A stretch of DNA of 64,000 nt from Urechis unicinctus (Eukaryota > Annelida > Polychaeta > Xenopneusta > Urechidae). Shown here in pieces: positions 32,001 to 47,079 of this stretch. The stretch spans positions 6,392,505 to 6,456,504 of the forward strand of contig CM067349.1 in assembly GCA_034190875.2 (NCBI GenBank). Direction: 5' to 3'. The translations under genes and the position numbers were made by a program. Positions within the stretch are counted from its first letter, which is position 1; each line of letters begins with the position of its first letter. Below the pieces are notes generated by a model, which was not told the origin of the DNA, did not search any database, and saw nothing but the letters and a program-made list of their open reading frames with translations.

Positions 32001-35000
32001 CAGTCTGTAGCATTAATGGAATCTGGAACATAAGAAAACCCCATCAAGGTGGTTTTACTTAGTTAGAACGTATGCATTAATAAAATGGTAGACTTGAACC
32101 AAGCGCGACCTAAATATGAAGGAGAAAAAGAGTGTGAGCTACAAACATAAATGTATTATTGAGTATCCAATATAACTTTTTCCTGTTTTGAGCAGATCAT
32201 AGTCCTTGAATGATAATTATGAATTATATATGGTAGTGGCGACGACATATAACCGTATGCATTGATTAATTTTTGGTTACAATGATGCACACCTTGACAT
32301 ATTTGCATAGTCGATCAGTTCTATAACTTTTATATTCCTCTTTACAAATTCAGATGAAATAAGTCCTCCAGTAGTCAAGGGGTATAAACACAGCAGTTTG
32401 GGTAGAACGAGAAATGCAACATAGAACTAATCGCCAGTTGGATTAACCCCGGACTTTTTATGCTGAACAAAAAACAACTTACATCGAAGATGTACAGTAA
32501 TATGCCGCCAAAGCCGTACAGTACGCGTGAATTGGCGATATTGTGATAGTAATGACCTAATCAATAACGCTGGTGTGGCGACATCATCCTGCCGATTACG
32601 ATACAAGATATCCCTCGATACTTAATATGTTAAAGCAGATATATGTTAATATATGCGTTATCTAACTGGCACATGCTCCCAATTTCCGTGGAGATATCAG
32701 TTGATTTTGAAAGACAATACAATGGCAACAAGAGCATCTTGCATCGCACAAATGATCACGCTGATTTCGTTCTGTCCACTCATTGCTGTCCGTATCCAAT
32801 GGTTGGAACTCTTCTCTGCAAAGGCAGTCAGCTAACATTTGTTCTTCCGGCTAGATGGTTAAAGTCAGGTCCTTTAATTGTGTCGGTTTTAATGCATTCC
32901 CAGATGAGTAATATTTGCAGGTATGTTATTTCCGCAGAACGAAGACGAAAAAAAAGACGTCTAGTTTAGTTATGAAATTATCTCTGCAACCCATGCAACA
33001 AGGATAAATGACAATAGGTGAGGAAATGGTTTTCTCTCACGTTCGCTCAATAATCAAAACAATATGATCAAAATTGGACATTGCGTCCTTGCAATGTTAC
33101 AGGTTGCATATGAGGACCAGTATATGGATGAACGTCTTTAAAGTTTGCTCGTTGGGTGACAGCGATTACGTTCACTAATGTAAAATATACATGTTGGATC
33201 AAGCAAAGCAACCCATATATATGGAATGCTAAAATGATGGCCACCCAATAATTTATGGAGATGGGTGATCAGGGCCGTTAGGTCAATGGGTATCCTGCCA
33301 ATGGCCTGCAATCAGATTTGCTCGCCTTGTCCTGATGAATAGACCACTTCACCGGAACATAATGGCTAAGGTTGAAAGTTTAATGGCAATGGACGACCAG
33401 ATCCAGCAATGGACGGGCTGGTCCACAAGCACTGTCATCAATATTGAAGGCATACACTGAGAGATAACCATCTTGCTTCGTATCAGTAAGTTCGATGGTT
33501 ACAGGTTATCAATAATAGAGTATTCCTTAAGTTCACGCCGGTTATTCAATGGTGCAATGATATTTAGCCTGCTTTCAACAATATTTCCAAACAATGTTTA
33601 AATGCTTTCTATAATATTTCTAAGCATTTGTGCTATATACTCATCAAACCTTAATCCTCTATCGTCAAAAATACTCAAAACCCGTAACTTCATTTGATCA
33701 TTGTTGTGCGAAATATTGCAAGATATTATTGCCACCCGCCTAACAGCCCCAAAGTGAGCTTGCTATGGATCTAAGCGATAAACTGTGAAATTAACTGCAT
33801 TAGTTGTTATCAATTGTTTGCGCAAACTTGTTTGCGGATCATTGAATTTCATGGTTCACATAATTTGTCTTTCTGTTTTACTGACATATAAATCAACTAC
33901 TGCTGGCCCATATGCACTTCACACTCACGCGTCTTAGTAAACAATGACGGGATGATCTGTCAAAGACAATCAATGGATGCTCTTCTGTGTGACGTTTGAT
34001 TATGGGCCATTCATCAAAGCGTTGTATTTGATGTAAGAAACCAAGTTTGATGATGAGCATCAAAGTCTACCAACATGCCATATCGATTTTTAGCATCTGT
34101 GAATATGATTTAGTCAGGTCATGACTTCTTAAAAAAGTGTACAGGGGAATAGATGATAGATTTTGATCTGTAAAATGGTTAGATAAGCCAGTTGCTATGC
34201 CTTGAATGGTCAGTTTATATGATGATTCCACAATTGCCACACCTTTACTAATCATTTAGTGATATTCGATGAAGTGTACTGACAAGTGCTTCCATTTTAC
34301 CGAATTTCCCATTGAGACTACCAACAAAAATCATATTCAAAGCGTAACGTCTTGATGATAAACAACACAATGACAGTATTATATTATCTCTACGGTCTGC
34401 CATCCTGTCTTGCCTTACCGTGACAAGAATGTAATAAGATATTGTTCCAAAGAGGCGGAAAATATAATATATAATTACTCTACTCGCTGCAGGAAGAATT
34501 CTGGAGTATCGTAATCAGCCGTAGATAATGACACCTAGCTCGTCGTGGTCAAGGACAATGCATTCCTTGTGCATTTGACACAACCCCCTCTTGGTGTTTT
34601 CAGTCATCGTTAACATCTCTTTCGTTGTAGGACGGAAATCTGCTTCACGAAGCAACATATTAAATTACCTCTCAAGCTTTGATAGATACAATTTCGTTAT
34701 CGCTCTCAATAATTGTTCCTTAGAGAACTACCATATAAGGGCCAATATTTGACTTGGCATGTACCCCATAAGTGAAATATAATCGCCTGCTGATTTACAT
34801 CACATCACAGTACATCAGTCAAGAGAAATATCGGCAAAATCAATATTCCCCTTGTACGCCATAAGGATAATGGCAAAATGGCCTTGTCATGAGAAATACG
34901 ATTGCGCTTAATATGATGGAGGTTTATGTCGAAGTGGTATACAAATCAGCCACGAAACAAGTTTAGTGATATAGCTTCCATTAAGATACTGTTAATTGGA

Positions 35001-35700
35001 TCATTACTTGACATCAACGGCACAAATTGCACATAAATCTAGATTGAGGAAAGCGGGATAACTATGCGTCGCCACATGTGTGCATACCATATGTGAGAGA
35101 CAAGTGAATTCTTGCTTGTTTTCGGACGCCTCTTGTTCAATTTATTGACTGTTGATCATAGTAAATAAAAAAGCTGCTTTGAGGTCAGCATTCGCCGTTG
35201 TTGTTCGTCTCAATTGTTCCAATTTGTAGCCACCATCAGGTAGAAGTTTCGATGGCATTAACGTGTATCTAAACATAATTCGTTGTGTTAATCACGGTAA
35301 ATATCTACTTTAGAGACGTAATGCATAATGTATTAGACATTAAATAGGCAATTAAGCTGTCTAGCTTTTTTCGGTGTTGTTCAAACTCTGATATTGCAAT
35401 CCCACTTCATTCAGAAGCTCATGTCAACCTCTAAGAGGTTCTTTCCAATGTCACACTAGGACAGTTCTCTAATAACCAGGTCTATATAAATAATAACTAG
35501 ATATCATAAGTTAGAAAGGGCCGAATCAGTTTATATCTACATCATAAAAGGTTAAGGGTTTCAATCCACATTAACATTTCACTTCACAGGACATCTGCAC
35601 TGGCTTCATTTATTATTATCTCAAAAGTCACTAGATGCTGTAGGGCAAATAATGATGCACAGATGTTTGCCGGAGACACAAGGTAGCTAACCGGGTGGAC
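29057..35700 (+). repeat. right arm, copy I of the large composite repeat (first part)
   Basis: Co-linear with 48,560-55,190 and, inverted, with 20,540-25,135. Anchors to copy II: 29,254-29,350 with 48,690-48,780; 30,440-30,730 with 50,160-50,440; 31,560-31,770 with 51,290-51,490; 33,400-33,480 with 53,455-53,540; 34,390-34,440 with 54,480-54,530; 34,840-34,885 with 55,140-55,187. Some blocks look about 95% identical and others are much more diverged. Open frames are short and not shared with selection-like patterns. No gene recognised. Confidence 0.85.
31131..31192. repeat. alternating purine-pyrimidine tract
   Basis: CACA/CGCG-rich alternating sequence including ACGCGTGCGCGTGCACGC, with Z-DNA potential. 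Shorter versions occupy the same place in the other copies (23,810-23,865 inverted; 50,876-50,915). Confidence 0.75.
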
Positions 35701-38700
35701 TTTTTGTCCAGAGACAACTGATGTAGGTTAGCCTCGAACTTTCCACCATGCGCAGATGGAACATCTGCACGATGTGAACCAGTCGAAAGTATTAGATTTA
35801 AGCGCAACTTTTTAGCTTCAAATATCTCCATGATGTCGTCAATATAACTTTTTCCTGTTTTGAACCAGCAAACTGTAAATTTCCTTGTTCTAACACAAAT
35901 ATTTACCATATATTAGAAGAACATTAATCCAAGCCCCATGCTGACTTTTAATTATCTTCGCCAATGAATACATGGGAGAGTTAAGGCGACTAAGTGGCGA
36001 CCTGGTCATATCAAATCAACTAGCACTTAGCCAAGCGGAGGCTGCTGCTGAAGAGTAACGGGTGATTTTGATTCGAGGTACCTGAAGCTAGTACTTTTTG
36101 GGGGGTACGGCAGGAGAGTGAACAAGTAACAGCGCGTACGTTGGATGCAGCAATCCCTTATGCCCTACTCGATAAGGGTAGGTGGGGTGGGAACAGAATA
36201 TATAGAAACTAATCAGGCCATGTGCGTCAGCTGGCGGTTACCGAACTCTACAGCTTAGCGATGAAGCACCCTAGCTGCATTTTATCATATTTTGACGATG
36301 TTTCTCCTGTGTACCCGCCATAGTTGCTGTGGTCAGTGCTTCTGACCCCAAGAGATCTCCATATCGACTCAAAGATAAGTCTGACTAACATCATGTTCGT
36401 GAGGTTATGCTACCCACGTTGCGCTAGTTGCAATGGGCTGTCAATGGGCAATGTGAGCGCATTGATTTTTGGTTCTAATTATCAACCTTGTGCGTTGAAC
36501 AAGTTAATTTAATATGTAAAGTTTCCACTTATTCGATCATTGTTGAAAAATAGTTGAACTGAGAGACAGTGAAACATCGAAATTAAGTGATGGTATAAAG
36601 ATCCAGAGGTCGTTTAATTCGCATACAGACAAACATGTTGCATCAATACTCTAGGGTCGGCGATATCAAGACTAAAGGTCACCAGTTGTTGAAACAGAAT
36701 GGATCATAAATAACGCGCTTTAAGCGAGATTGTCTGAGATCCAGGTGCACCCCATATTGCTACGCCTCATTCTCCTTATATACCCCAACTGTGTGGGTAC
36801 TTTCGGGGCGCGCTATTAGATTTAGCTTCTGAATAAAACAGCCTTGAACTGATCCTTTTAAGCTGCAATGTAGATGTGTGTATCATATTAAAAGTCACAT
36901 CGCCGCAGTCTGCCACAACTTCCATTTAAATCCGCCAGATGTGAGCGTTTATACTGACAGAAATCGGACAGCGGATTTTGAGTCCTAAGTTTAATAAAAA
37001 TTACAATTACAAGTTCAGTTGTCTTTTAAAAGCCTCGTTCGTTCTCGTTTGGTAACATTTATGACTGGTATGGTATGTTAGGTTGTCTGTTAAAGCATGT
37101 AATTAAAGCGCATTCATACATGCCAACTCAATATCATCCTTTCCCTTCGACAGTAGTCCCCATCATGCCAACCACTTCTTTCATTAATTTGACCAGCCTT
37201 GAGGGAGCAATAATTCTGCTAAAGTGGAGCCGTTTTACTGTGGCTTTATGAACCGAGTGTTCACTGGTGAAGATGATTAGAAGCCAATGTAGTCGGCGTA
37301 AAACTTTCGTCCCTTTACTTCTTTATATATAATGGTCTGAATATGGCGCCACAAAGTGTATTTATGACAGAGCACTGGTAATTTATCAAGCATTTATTTT
37401 CATCATTCTGTAATATCCAGTCACATCGAATATATATAAAGTAAAGAGTTATTTCAGCTGAATGACTCCATCCTCATCTGTTGTTGTTCTATGTCTCAAG
37501 ATGCGATGTAATGGAACAAGGGCAGTTTGTTCTTACATCTTTTGCTATTTAAGGACAAAGTCATGCCATTTAAATACAAGTTTAACGACCCAAACGTTTG
37601 TTCAAATTTGATGCGTTGTTCCTCGTATCTATTGGTCATAACATGATATACTGTTATATTGTCAAACCAAAATAAAAACAGCAAGTAGGGTCAGCGATGG
37701 AACGATGTTGCACGTTAATTTGCATTTATTTGCATAAAGTGGTACGGGTGAATCAAAGCAAGAATCTTGGGCGCATAATGTTTATGCAAATGATGTCAAG
37801 ACTTGTGGAGGAATATAACATCAGGTGCACTGTGGTTAAATTCGTATGGATAATATTTCAAAGTGGTTTTACTTTAAATGACTTTGATGTTAGAAGCATC
37901 ATCAGTGTACAGCTTCCCAGGATGAAGTACTGCATGTGTTGAACACTGCATATTGCGGTTCCCGAATTGTTCTTGTGCAAAATATGATTAGAGACAAATG
38001 TGGTGGATGAGTGAATGCAGTCGTCTGTGATAATGGAAAGGTCATTCGTGCAGATGCAGGGTGACACATTAAACATGCAACAATTATCGTCTGTGAGCTT
38101 GTTATACTGGTTGATAACAACGTTCCATGGATTATGTATATATTGTGCATCAGCTAGTGCATATGACCTGGACAAATAAAGTTTTATTAGTGTCTTGCTG
38201 TTGAAGACATTCTGTCTAAAAGGATAAATTCCAAGATAAGATTCGTTATATTAATGTTTCGGTTGACATCCCTGAGACAATGGAACGCATGGGGCAATTG
38301 TGTGGTTTAACATAATTATTTATTTGGTGATATATGACGTATCTGATATGTCATAACTGTTATTTTTGTGACATATGATATAACCATGCTTTACTACTAC
38401 CACTTTGCCCAATTTCAACCCTTTATCTTCTTATAATTTTTTTGTTATATTTCAAGGCCTGACTATTTCCCATGACAGCATGATTAAACCAACAATTTAA
38501 CACCTTTCCCTCAATATTTCAGTAGTCATTGAATGTTCTGCGCCACTTGAGATATTTGGATAACAAACCATATTGATTTAATTCATAATGTTTCTCTCAA
38601 GAGTCATTATTATAACTAGAAACCAATGACGGAAAGTTCATCTAAATAAAACGAGTACATAAGCGGTTGCAGAATTTGGGAGTAGTGGTTTTGCTTTATT

Positions 38701-39914
38701 TTGCGCGATCGTTCCTGATGTAAGCTAACTTGCGCGGCTGTATACCTAAACCCGATTGAGGCACAGTGCAGTTTGGCCACACATATCAATGGTTGCTGCA
38801 TTTGCCGCATTTCGCATTATATGTAATTCATCCTGGAGGTAGTGTTCAGCTATGGCAACATTAAACGAGAGCACTGGAGTGCAAATTAGCGGCTGCACAC
38901 TATTGTTCCAGCTAAACTATACCGAAATAACCCCTACTCGGCAGGTGTGTGAACACACCTTCCATGTTCAGTAAATAAGTCAAATTATAACTTATGACAA
39001 AGAAAATTATGAGCTAGCAGTATCATCTATATCCGTATTAATAGCAATGAATCTTCATTGATAACAGGGTTAGATGTCACATGTGAAGGTTCGCATTAAC
39101 TGTGCTTTCCAGTTGCTATTATACTTGCTTATTTACAAAATTGTATTAATCTACCAAGCATCCAGGTGGGTCTGCAGCCAATATAGCCAGTTGATGAATA
39201 ATAAGAAAATGTTAAAACCAAAGAAACAAACACCGCAGGGAGCTCATTGGAGGCGTTAATTAGGTTGGTCAAACATTGCAAATATTGAGACTAATCCAAT
39301 CCATTAAAATACAAACAAATTTTGCCCGTATCGCTTGTCGTATCGTCGCGACAGCACGAGCAATGCACTCGTCAGACTCCATCGTTAAGCTATTGACACA
39401 ACGAATGGAATTTACCTCGTTTAAAACAATTTTGGATGCACATGCAGTTAAAGCTATTGTTTGGATTGTTAAGACTCATGTGTCAATGATTCCATAACCG
39501 CCTCACAACCTTTGGCTATTGGGGCACAATTATAAGGAAGACGACGCAAAGCAATGGACGCAAATAACAAGTTAGCGGCAGTTCATTCTGTTGATTTTCA
39601 AATAACTGTGACCATTTCCTATATGATTCTGAATATCGCACGAACAATGCCAATCCATGAGGCCGTTGTTACTCATAAATATCCCGATGTCGTAACAGCA
39701 ATATATAGTTATTGGCTCCCTTATAAAAATATATTATATTTTCTTCTTCGCTCGCAACAGAGGGAGTCTGTGTGTCTTGACTGAACCGATATTTGTTCTG
39801 TAGATAAATCAGCAACTGCCGATGCACTTTATCCAGCCGTCGTGCCCTCAGACAATTTCCACGGTAGTTTGCTACCTAACATCACTACCTCATCTGTATG
39901 TCTAATGCCGAGCT
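35701..39914 (+). repeat. diverged repeat-derived DNA, no gene
   Basis: Fragments of the same modules occur in both orientations: 35,940-36,080 and 36,355-36,400 (start-module pieces) and 37,200-37,320 (inverted piece). From about 38,960 to 39,914 it is co-linear with 56,500-57,385 (shared AAAGCAATGGAC..., CTCATCTGTATGTCTAAT). 38,200-38,900 shows nothing recognisable. Confidence 0.55.
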
Positions 39915-39942
39915 ATTGGTCATACACAACATGTTAGCGATA

Positions 39943-40873
39943 GAATAGGGGGCAGTGGAAGTGTTTGTTTACGCCCATTAGACAATGATAGGGGACAGTG
40001 GAAGTGTTTGCTTACGCCCATTAGACAATGATAGCGGACAGTGGAAGTGTTGGTTTACGCCCATTAGACAATAGGGGACAGTGGAAGTGTTTGTTTAGGC
40101 CCATTAGACAATAGGGGACAGTGGAAGTGTTTGTTTACGCCCATTAGACAATGATAGGGGACAGTGGAAGTGTTTGTTTACGCCCATTAGACAATAGGAG
40201 ACAGTGGAAGTGTTTGTTTACGCCCATTAGACAATAGGGGACAGTGGAAGTGTTTGTTTACGCCCATTAGACAATGATAGGGGACAGGGGAAGTGTTTGT
40301 TAAGGCCCATTAGACAATGATAGGGGACAGTGGAAGTGTTTGTTTACGCCCATTAGACAATGATAGGGGACAGTGGAAGTGTTTGTTAAGGCCCATTAGA
40401 CAATGATAGGGGACAGTGGAAGTGTTTGTTTACGCCCATTAGACAATGATAGGGGACAGTGGAAGTGTTTGTTTACGCCCATTAGACAATAGGGGACAAT
40501 GGAAGTGTTTGTTTAGGCCCATTAGACAATGATAGGGGACAGTGGAAGTGTTTGTTTACGCCCATTAGACAATAGGGGCCAGTGGAAGTGTTTGTTTACG
40601 CCCATTAGACAATGATAGGGGACAGTGGAAGTGTTTGTTTACGCCCATTAGACAATGATAGGGGACAGTGGAAGTGTTTGTTTACGCCCATTAGACAATG
40701 ATAGAGGACAGTGGAAGTGTTTGTTTAGGCCCATTAGACAATGATAGGGGACAGTGGAAGTGTTTGTTTAGGCCCATTAGACAATGATAGGGGACAGTGG
40801 AAGTGTTTGTTTAGGCCCATTAGACAATGATAGGGGACAGTGGAAGTGTTTGTTTACGCCCATTAGACAATGG
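39943..40873 (+). repeat. 43/40-bp minisatellite, about 22 units
   Basis: Unit GGGGACAGTGGAAGTGTTTG then TTTACGCCCATTAGACAAT. Units come in two lengths, 43 bp with and 40 bp without a GAT triplet. A second site varies independently (TTTACG, TTTAGG, TTAAGG). Reading left to right (+ = GAT present): - + + - - + - - + + + + + - + - + + + + + +. The array is absent from the matching place in copy II (57,385). Confidence 0.96.
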
Positions 40874-41299
40874 TAAACCTCTCATCATCAACATAGATGA
40901 CATTGCAAGCCTCAAAACATAACTTCTCTTGTAACTGCACTTTAACATCCAAATAATCAGCGCATGCAAATAAATTTTCTTGAACAATTATTGTTGACGG
41001 CAAATGTTTGTATACAAAAGAAACATGGCGAGACACTCTGTCTCCCCTTCTTAGTAATTACCTTTACCGAGGATGCAGTTACGACTATACAATGACTTTT
41101 TGTTGGATCAAACTTTTAATAGATTTCCTAGAATATTGCATCTGTTAATTGCAACTGCACATAAATGAACAATATGTGCTGATTGATGCGACCAAACCAT
41201 CTAAGGTTCACAGTACTGTGTGTGTCATTACGTTAGTGATATCAGGCTGACTAAGCACTGTGCCATCATAATGTAACAAGTGAGCATGTAAAGCCCGTA

Positions 41300-41435
41300 C
41301 GTATTATTATGTATATTTGTTTTACGTGATCATCCGAGTCACAAGTAACCAGTCGGGTTGTCACAACTTGGAGTCGAACCCACAGCCTGTGGGTCGAAAG
41401 GCGAGGCTGTGAACCACCATGCCATTGGGACTGGC
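41300..41435 (-). repeat. tRNA-derived SINE
   Basis: The minus strand starts GCCAGTCCCAATGGCATGG, with an A-box-like TGGCATGGTGG (41,414-41,424) and a B box GGGTTCGACTCC (41,370-41,381) at tRNA spacing. These are the internal RNA polymerase III promoter elements. The T-stem does not pair well, so it is not a working tRNA. A non-tRNA tail follows to about 41,300. It lies inside the copy-I-specific segment. Confidence 0.65.
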
Positions 41436-41819
41436 TACCATTTCATTGGTCCGGAGTGCAGATTATCTAGTTGCATACGAATAACAACGACAAGCTTTAA
41501 CTTTGCAACATTTTACTCCACTATGCAGTCATAATTACTAACTACTTCAACTGACTCAACTGAAACGGGATACCAATTGGTTTAAGAATAGAACATGATA
41601 ACACAATACCGCAGAAGATTGCCACGGATGGTAGTGTCTCTGATATTGCACTAGTAGTACCATACAATTTGAATGGCTGCATTAAAAATCCAATGGCTCA
41701 AATTGCAACAGTTGGAACTGGAAATAACGCACTGATGACACTATTAGCTTTTCCGTGATATTTACAACCCTATGGTTTCCTTGTTATGTCATAAATTTAC
41801 TATACGGCGAAATTGATAT

Positions 41820-43929
41820 GCAAGGACGAAAAGGGACAAACGTCTGACCCCAACTGAATTAGCTTATAATCATCTTTGCCAACATAAACGAGGTTACCAG
41901 GTAATCGCTCCACTGCAGCGGCATTATTGCTTTCCTAAGGCCACCAAGAGATGGCTTTGTCACATAAGAGGAAACAGTGATTAGCTTGATGGAGGCTGCT
42001 GTCGGGGTGAGACGGGTGATTTTGAGTTGATATGGCAGTAACGATTGCACTTTGAAAACACGTTTCAACATCTGAAATCCACCAATTATGATGTTTGTTG
42101 ATGTCTAGGTCGCCCCAGGCTTGGTGCCTCATATGCTTATGCTAATGTGATCTTGTCATAGGCTGCATATGTAACCTATATACTCCTGTTAGGCACACAC
42201 CACATTATCTCAACCATCTTATTTCAGCTGATAACAGTAATAATTCATTTGAATCAACCTCATGATGATAACGCCACAACTGTCCTCTGGGCCAATCACT
42301 CACTAGAGTGAAATTAGTTGGATACACCTCAGGGAGAAAAAGCCCCAAAGCCTTAAACCGATAACATTGATTTTAATCATCAATAAATACTCGGTTTATA
42401 ATAAAATGGCTCCATTATACCTGCACCAATCTCCTTCAAGCCTCACACTAGGTAACATAGTCACATGCAATGAAATAACGGTTACCATGATAAAACATAA
42501 TGTTGATGAGAACATATTTGACGAGGGGACAAGCAAATACTTCTATGTTTCGACCTGAACCACCGATCTTCCTGCCAGTGACTACCATTGGATTCAAGCG
42601 CAATTATTGAAAGCAACGTTAGTTCAAGACGGGTTTTGGTGCTCCAAGTCCATACAACCATCCACTCTGCCGCCTAGTCATCCAAATGATCATCAGTTCA
42701 CAAACGAACATGACGAATTTCTGGCGCTTGTATATGTACAGCGATATAATTGTTGTCATTAGTTATGATTAATACAAGTTGGGTTGACAAAGCCACAAAA
42801 CCCTTGCGCTAGGGTCCGTCCAATATTATCAAACCATCAAATGGTTTTAGACACTATACAGGCCTCCCCAAATGAACTGAACTCTATTTTCTGCATCGCA
42901 TAGCATATTCTTTTTGCTTTGTTGAATTTCTCTAACTCCGGAAATACAATCACACATAAGATGGTCAGACCGCTACAATCGCGAGGAGTTGGCCATGGCG
43001 CTCGACACACACGATATGGATTCAATCCCTCGTTATAACTGGTTGCCAGTGATGATCATCATACTTGGCTGTCCATCTGTAGGAGGGGATGTACGCGATC
43101 AAAGGGCTCACGGGTAACGTGCTGGATCTTTGTCTAATTTAATCAGAAATGTAACTTATCTGCTATGGCATTGAAGGCTATAAGTTTAATAATGCTAATA
43201 AATTTACTACACAGACCATATAGTAATATGTTTCATTGCTACATACCCAGCTCTCTGCAGATGGATTTTAAGCTTGAGCCCGCCATCAAGCAATACTGGC
43301 GTGTACACAATGGTCGCAAAATGATAATACAACATTCATTGTTGATGCATTCATTAACAATTTTTGCTTCTTTCGGTATCATTTTTATTCTAACCGAATC
43401 AATTGAATTGCATATCCTTGGTACAAAGAGTAACTAAACTAGCTTTTGTAAGCAACTACAAATAACATAACTACGGACGACATAAAATGCAACATTTTAC
43501 AGTTCTTTGGTGTTCTATTAAATGTCAAATACATGCTCATTGGAGAGGTACATTGTCCTCCAACAAGCACGACAGAGTTAACCCCTACTTACTCAGGAGT
43601 ACATCCAACGGAATTTAAAACCACTTGCAAACGTATTGTGTCAGACACCGCGTAAAAGTAGGAGGCTGTTGCAGCTTCTCGATTTGGGCCAATGCATGTT
43701 TGCAGATAAAGGTTAATAGTACTTCATCTCCCGAATATGGACCTAACACATACCGGCGAAGGTGTCCGGCACATTACATAAGCAAACAAGTGTCTGGAAC
43801 TACCATGTGAAATAGGTTAATGTTTTATTGTCCCTAAAGGGGTAGCATGATCAATGTAAATATACCATATGGCGAAATGTTCTGACTATAATACATCAGG
43901 AAGAAAAGAAACAAAGGTTTGATCGACAT

Positions 43930-43930
<1 letters not shown>
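41820..43930 (+). repeat. sub-repeat unit 1, copy I (about 2.1 kb)
   Basis: Begins with the start module (GGGACAAACGTCTGACCCCA, ..., AAACAGTGATTAGC, GGGTGATTTTGAG, GATGTCTAGGTC). It then has a CTTCCTGxC/AATTATTGAA block, a GGATTCAATCCCTC block, a CTCTGCAGATG block and a CAAGCACGACxGA block. The same order recurs at 43,930-45,640 and in copy II at 57,650 and 59,430. The apparent ORFs are not conserved as proteins. Confidence 0.8.
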
Positions 43931-45639
<1,709 letters not shown>

Positions 45640-45640
<1 letters not shown>

Positions 45641-46230
45641 ATGTGTAGTACCTTGCCGTTTATATGCTTGATCAATGCACTGCTCTCTAGCCCAGTAGTT
45701 TAAGGGGTGCCATAGCAGTGATATTTCCATGGGGTTTATTTCTTCTCACAAAGTAATGGCGCTCATCGGTGAAGCCGCTTATATAGGAAATATGAATATA
45801 GCGTCTGAGGTAGAGAACGCGATTCGCTTAACACATGCCCATGGTATTAGATTTGGTCGATAGCATAGTGAATCATATACAATATCTCACCACCGTTAGT
45901 TGGCTATCGCATCGAGATTGCACTATCGATCATACACCCTAACAATTGATACAGTATACCATGCCTTCGCTGCAAAGTATTTTGTCTGCTACAAGGCTAA
46001 TCAAAACTTTGTATCAGCATTTCATGTAGAAAGCACACAGTAGTCAGGACCCAGAATACATATCATATAATTGCAAATATATGATATACTGATTGATTGT
46101 GATTACAATTTCAACACAATTATGTACGATTGGCATCCACTATTAGCTGAGGGGGAAACGCCTGCCAATTTTAAAGTAGTCTATTGATAGGCAGTGAAAA
46201 TTATGGATTTGTGCGTTTCTTGCAGTTTAA
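45640..46230 (+). repeat. repeat block S, copy 1
   Basis: Starts TTTACCCTAGATGTGTAGTA and includes GGTCGATAGCATAGTGA and ATCATATAATTGCAAATATA. Near-identical to 47,430-48,050 and 61,420-62,110, so it is tandem within copy I (spacing about 1.8 kb) but single in copy II. Confidence 0.85.
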
Positions 46231-47079
46231 CGCCTTTAAAACTCTTGATTGATCTGCTACCCTTTACACCGGTTGCAGGTAACACGAATACTGTGTGCAG
46301 TAAAAGGTACACTTAACATGATATTAGACTATGCCACTCGTATGTCAGACAAATTCACTCACGAATACTATGGGTCACCGATAGATGTCATTGTAGCTGT
46401 CAATGCGCAGAGTTTGATGTTAATCGAGAGATTTATGCTCACCCACAGTCGCTATCGGCTGCTGTTGTTTGAGGTCTTTCAACAATGTAGGAAGTGATTC
46501 AATCAACTTATGCACAGCGTCACCAGTGCACCTAAATATGAGTTTGTGCGAATTTATCACCAGTATCGCACTACGTATGCATCATCGCCAGTAGCCTTAA
46601 CGTAATGTATTGCCCACTAGGAAAATGAATAACAATCGACGATCCATTCTCATCGGGAGGAGATGGTTTACGTGGTGCTGTACATTAGATGGATGTTGAA
46701 AAGGATCTCTCATGAAAAGCTTGAGTTATGATGCGTTAACACATTGCTAAGGAAGAGCAGGCCTATGGTATAGTATGAATGCATTTCTGGCCGCCGGTTT
46801 GTCTAAATCATCGATGCACTAAAGCTTCATTTGCATTTGTTGAGATTTATAGGTGAATATAAAACTTTTGCGAAATGCTAAATGTAATAGGTTATGGGGT
46901 CATTAAGTTGCATGGGTAATCACGATATTGTAGGGTCACTCTGTCCGGGCCACATTCGACGTAAACAACAAGAATTGATGGTAGGGCTCGGCAAGTTATA
47001 TGATCTAGAAGCCGAACACATCGGGAGTAACGTATAAGGTTTATTCAAACAATCCCATATATAGAATTAATTAGATATT
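46231..47079 (+). repeat. segment shared with 62,150-63,060
   Basis: The 82-codon ORF at its start has a 119-codon counterpart at 62,154. Most base differences between them change the residue, so there is no sign of protein-level selection. The rest has no feature. Confidence 0.7.

Larger units (their letters stand above)
39915..41510. other. 1.6-kb segment present in copy I but not copy II
   Basis: In copy II the sequence CTCATCTGTATGTCTAAT (57,369-57,386) is followed within a few bases by TCCACTATGCAGTCATAAT, whereas in copy I these anchors are 1.6 kb apart (39,897-39,914 and 41,516-41,534). The extra DNA holds the minisatellite and the SINE. It is either an insertion in copy I or a deletion in copy II. 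Confidence 0.75.

Noticed and set aside
39943-40873. CRISPR-like array
   Set aside because: The units are directly adjacent with no unique spacers, and the genome is eukaryotic. It is a minisatellite.
41345-41435. Functional tRNA gene
   Set aside because: A and B boxes are present, but the T-stem and acceptor stem do not pair, and a non-tRNA tail follows. A SINE is the better call.
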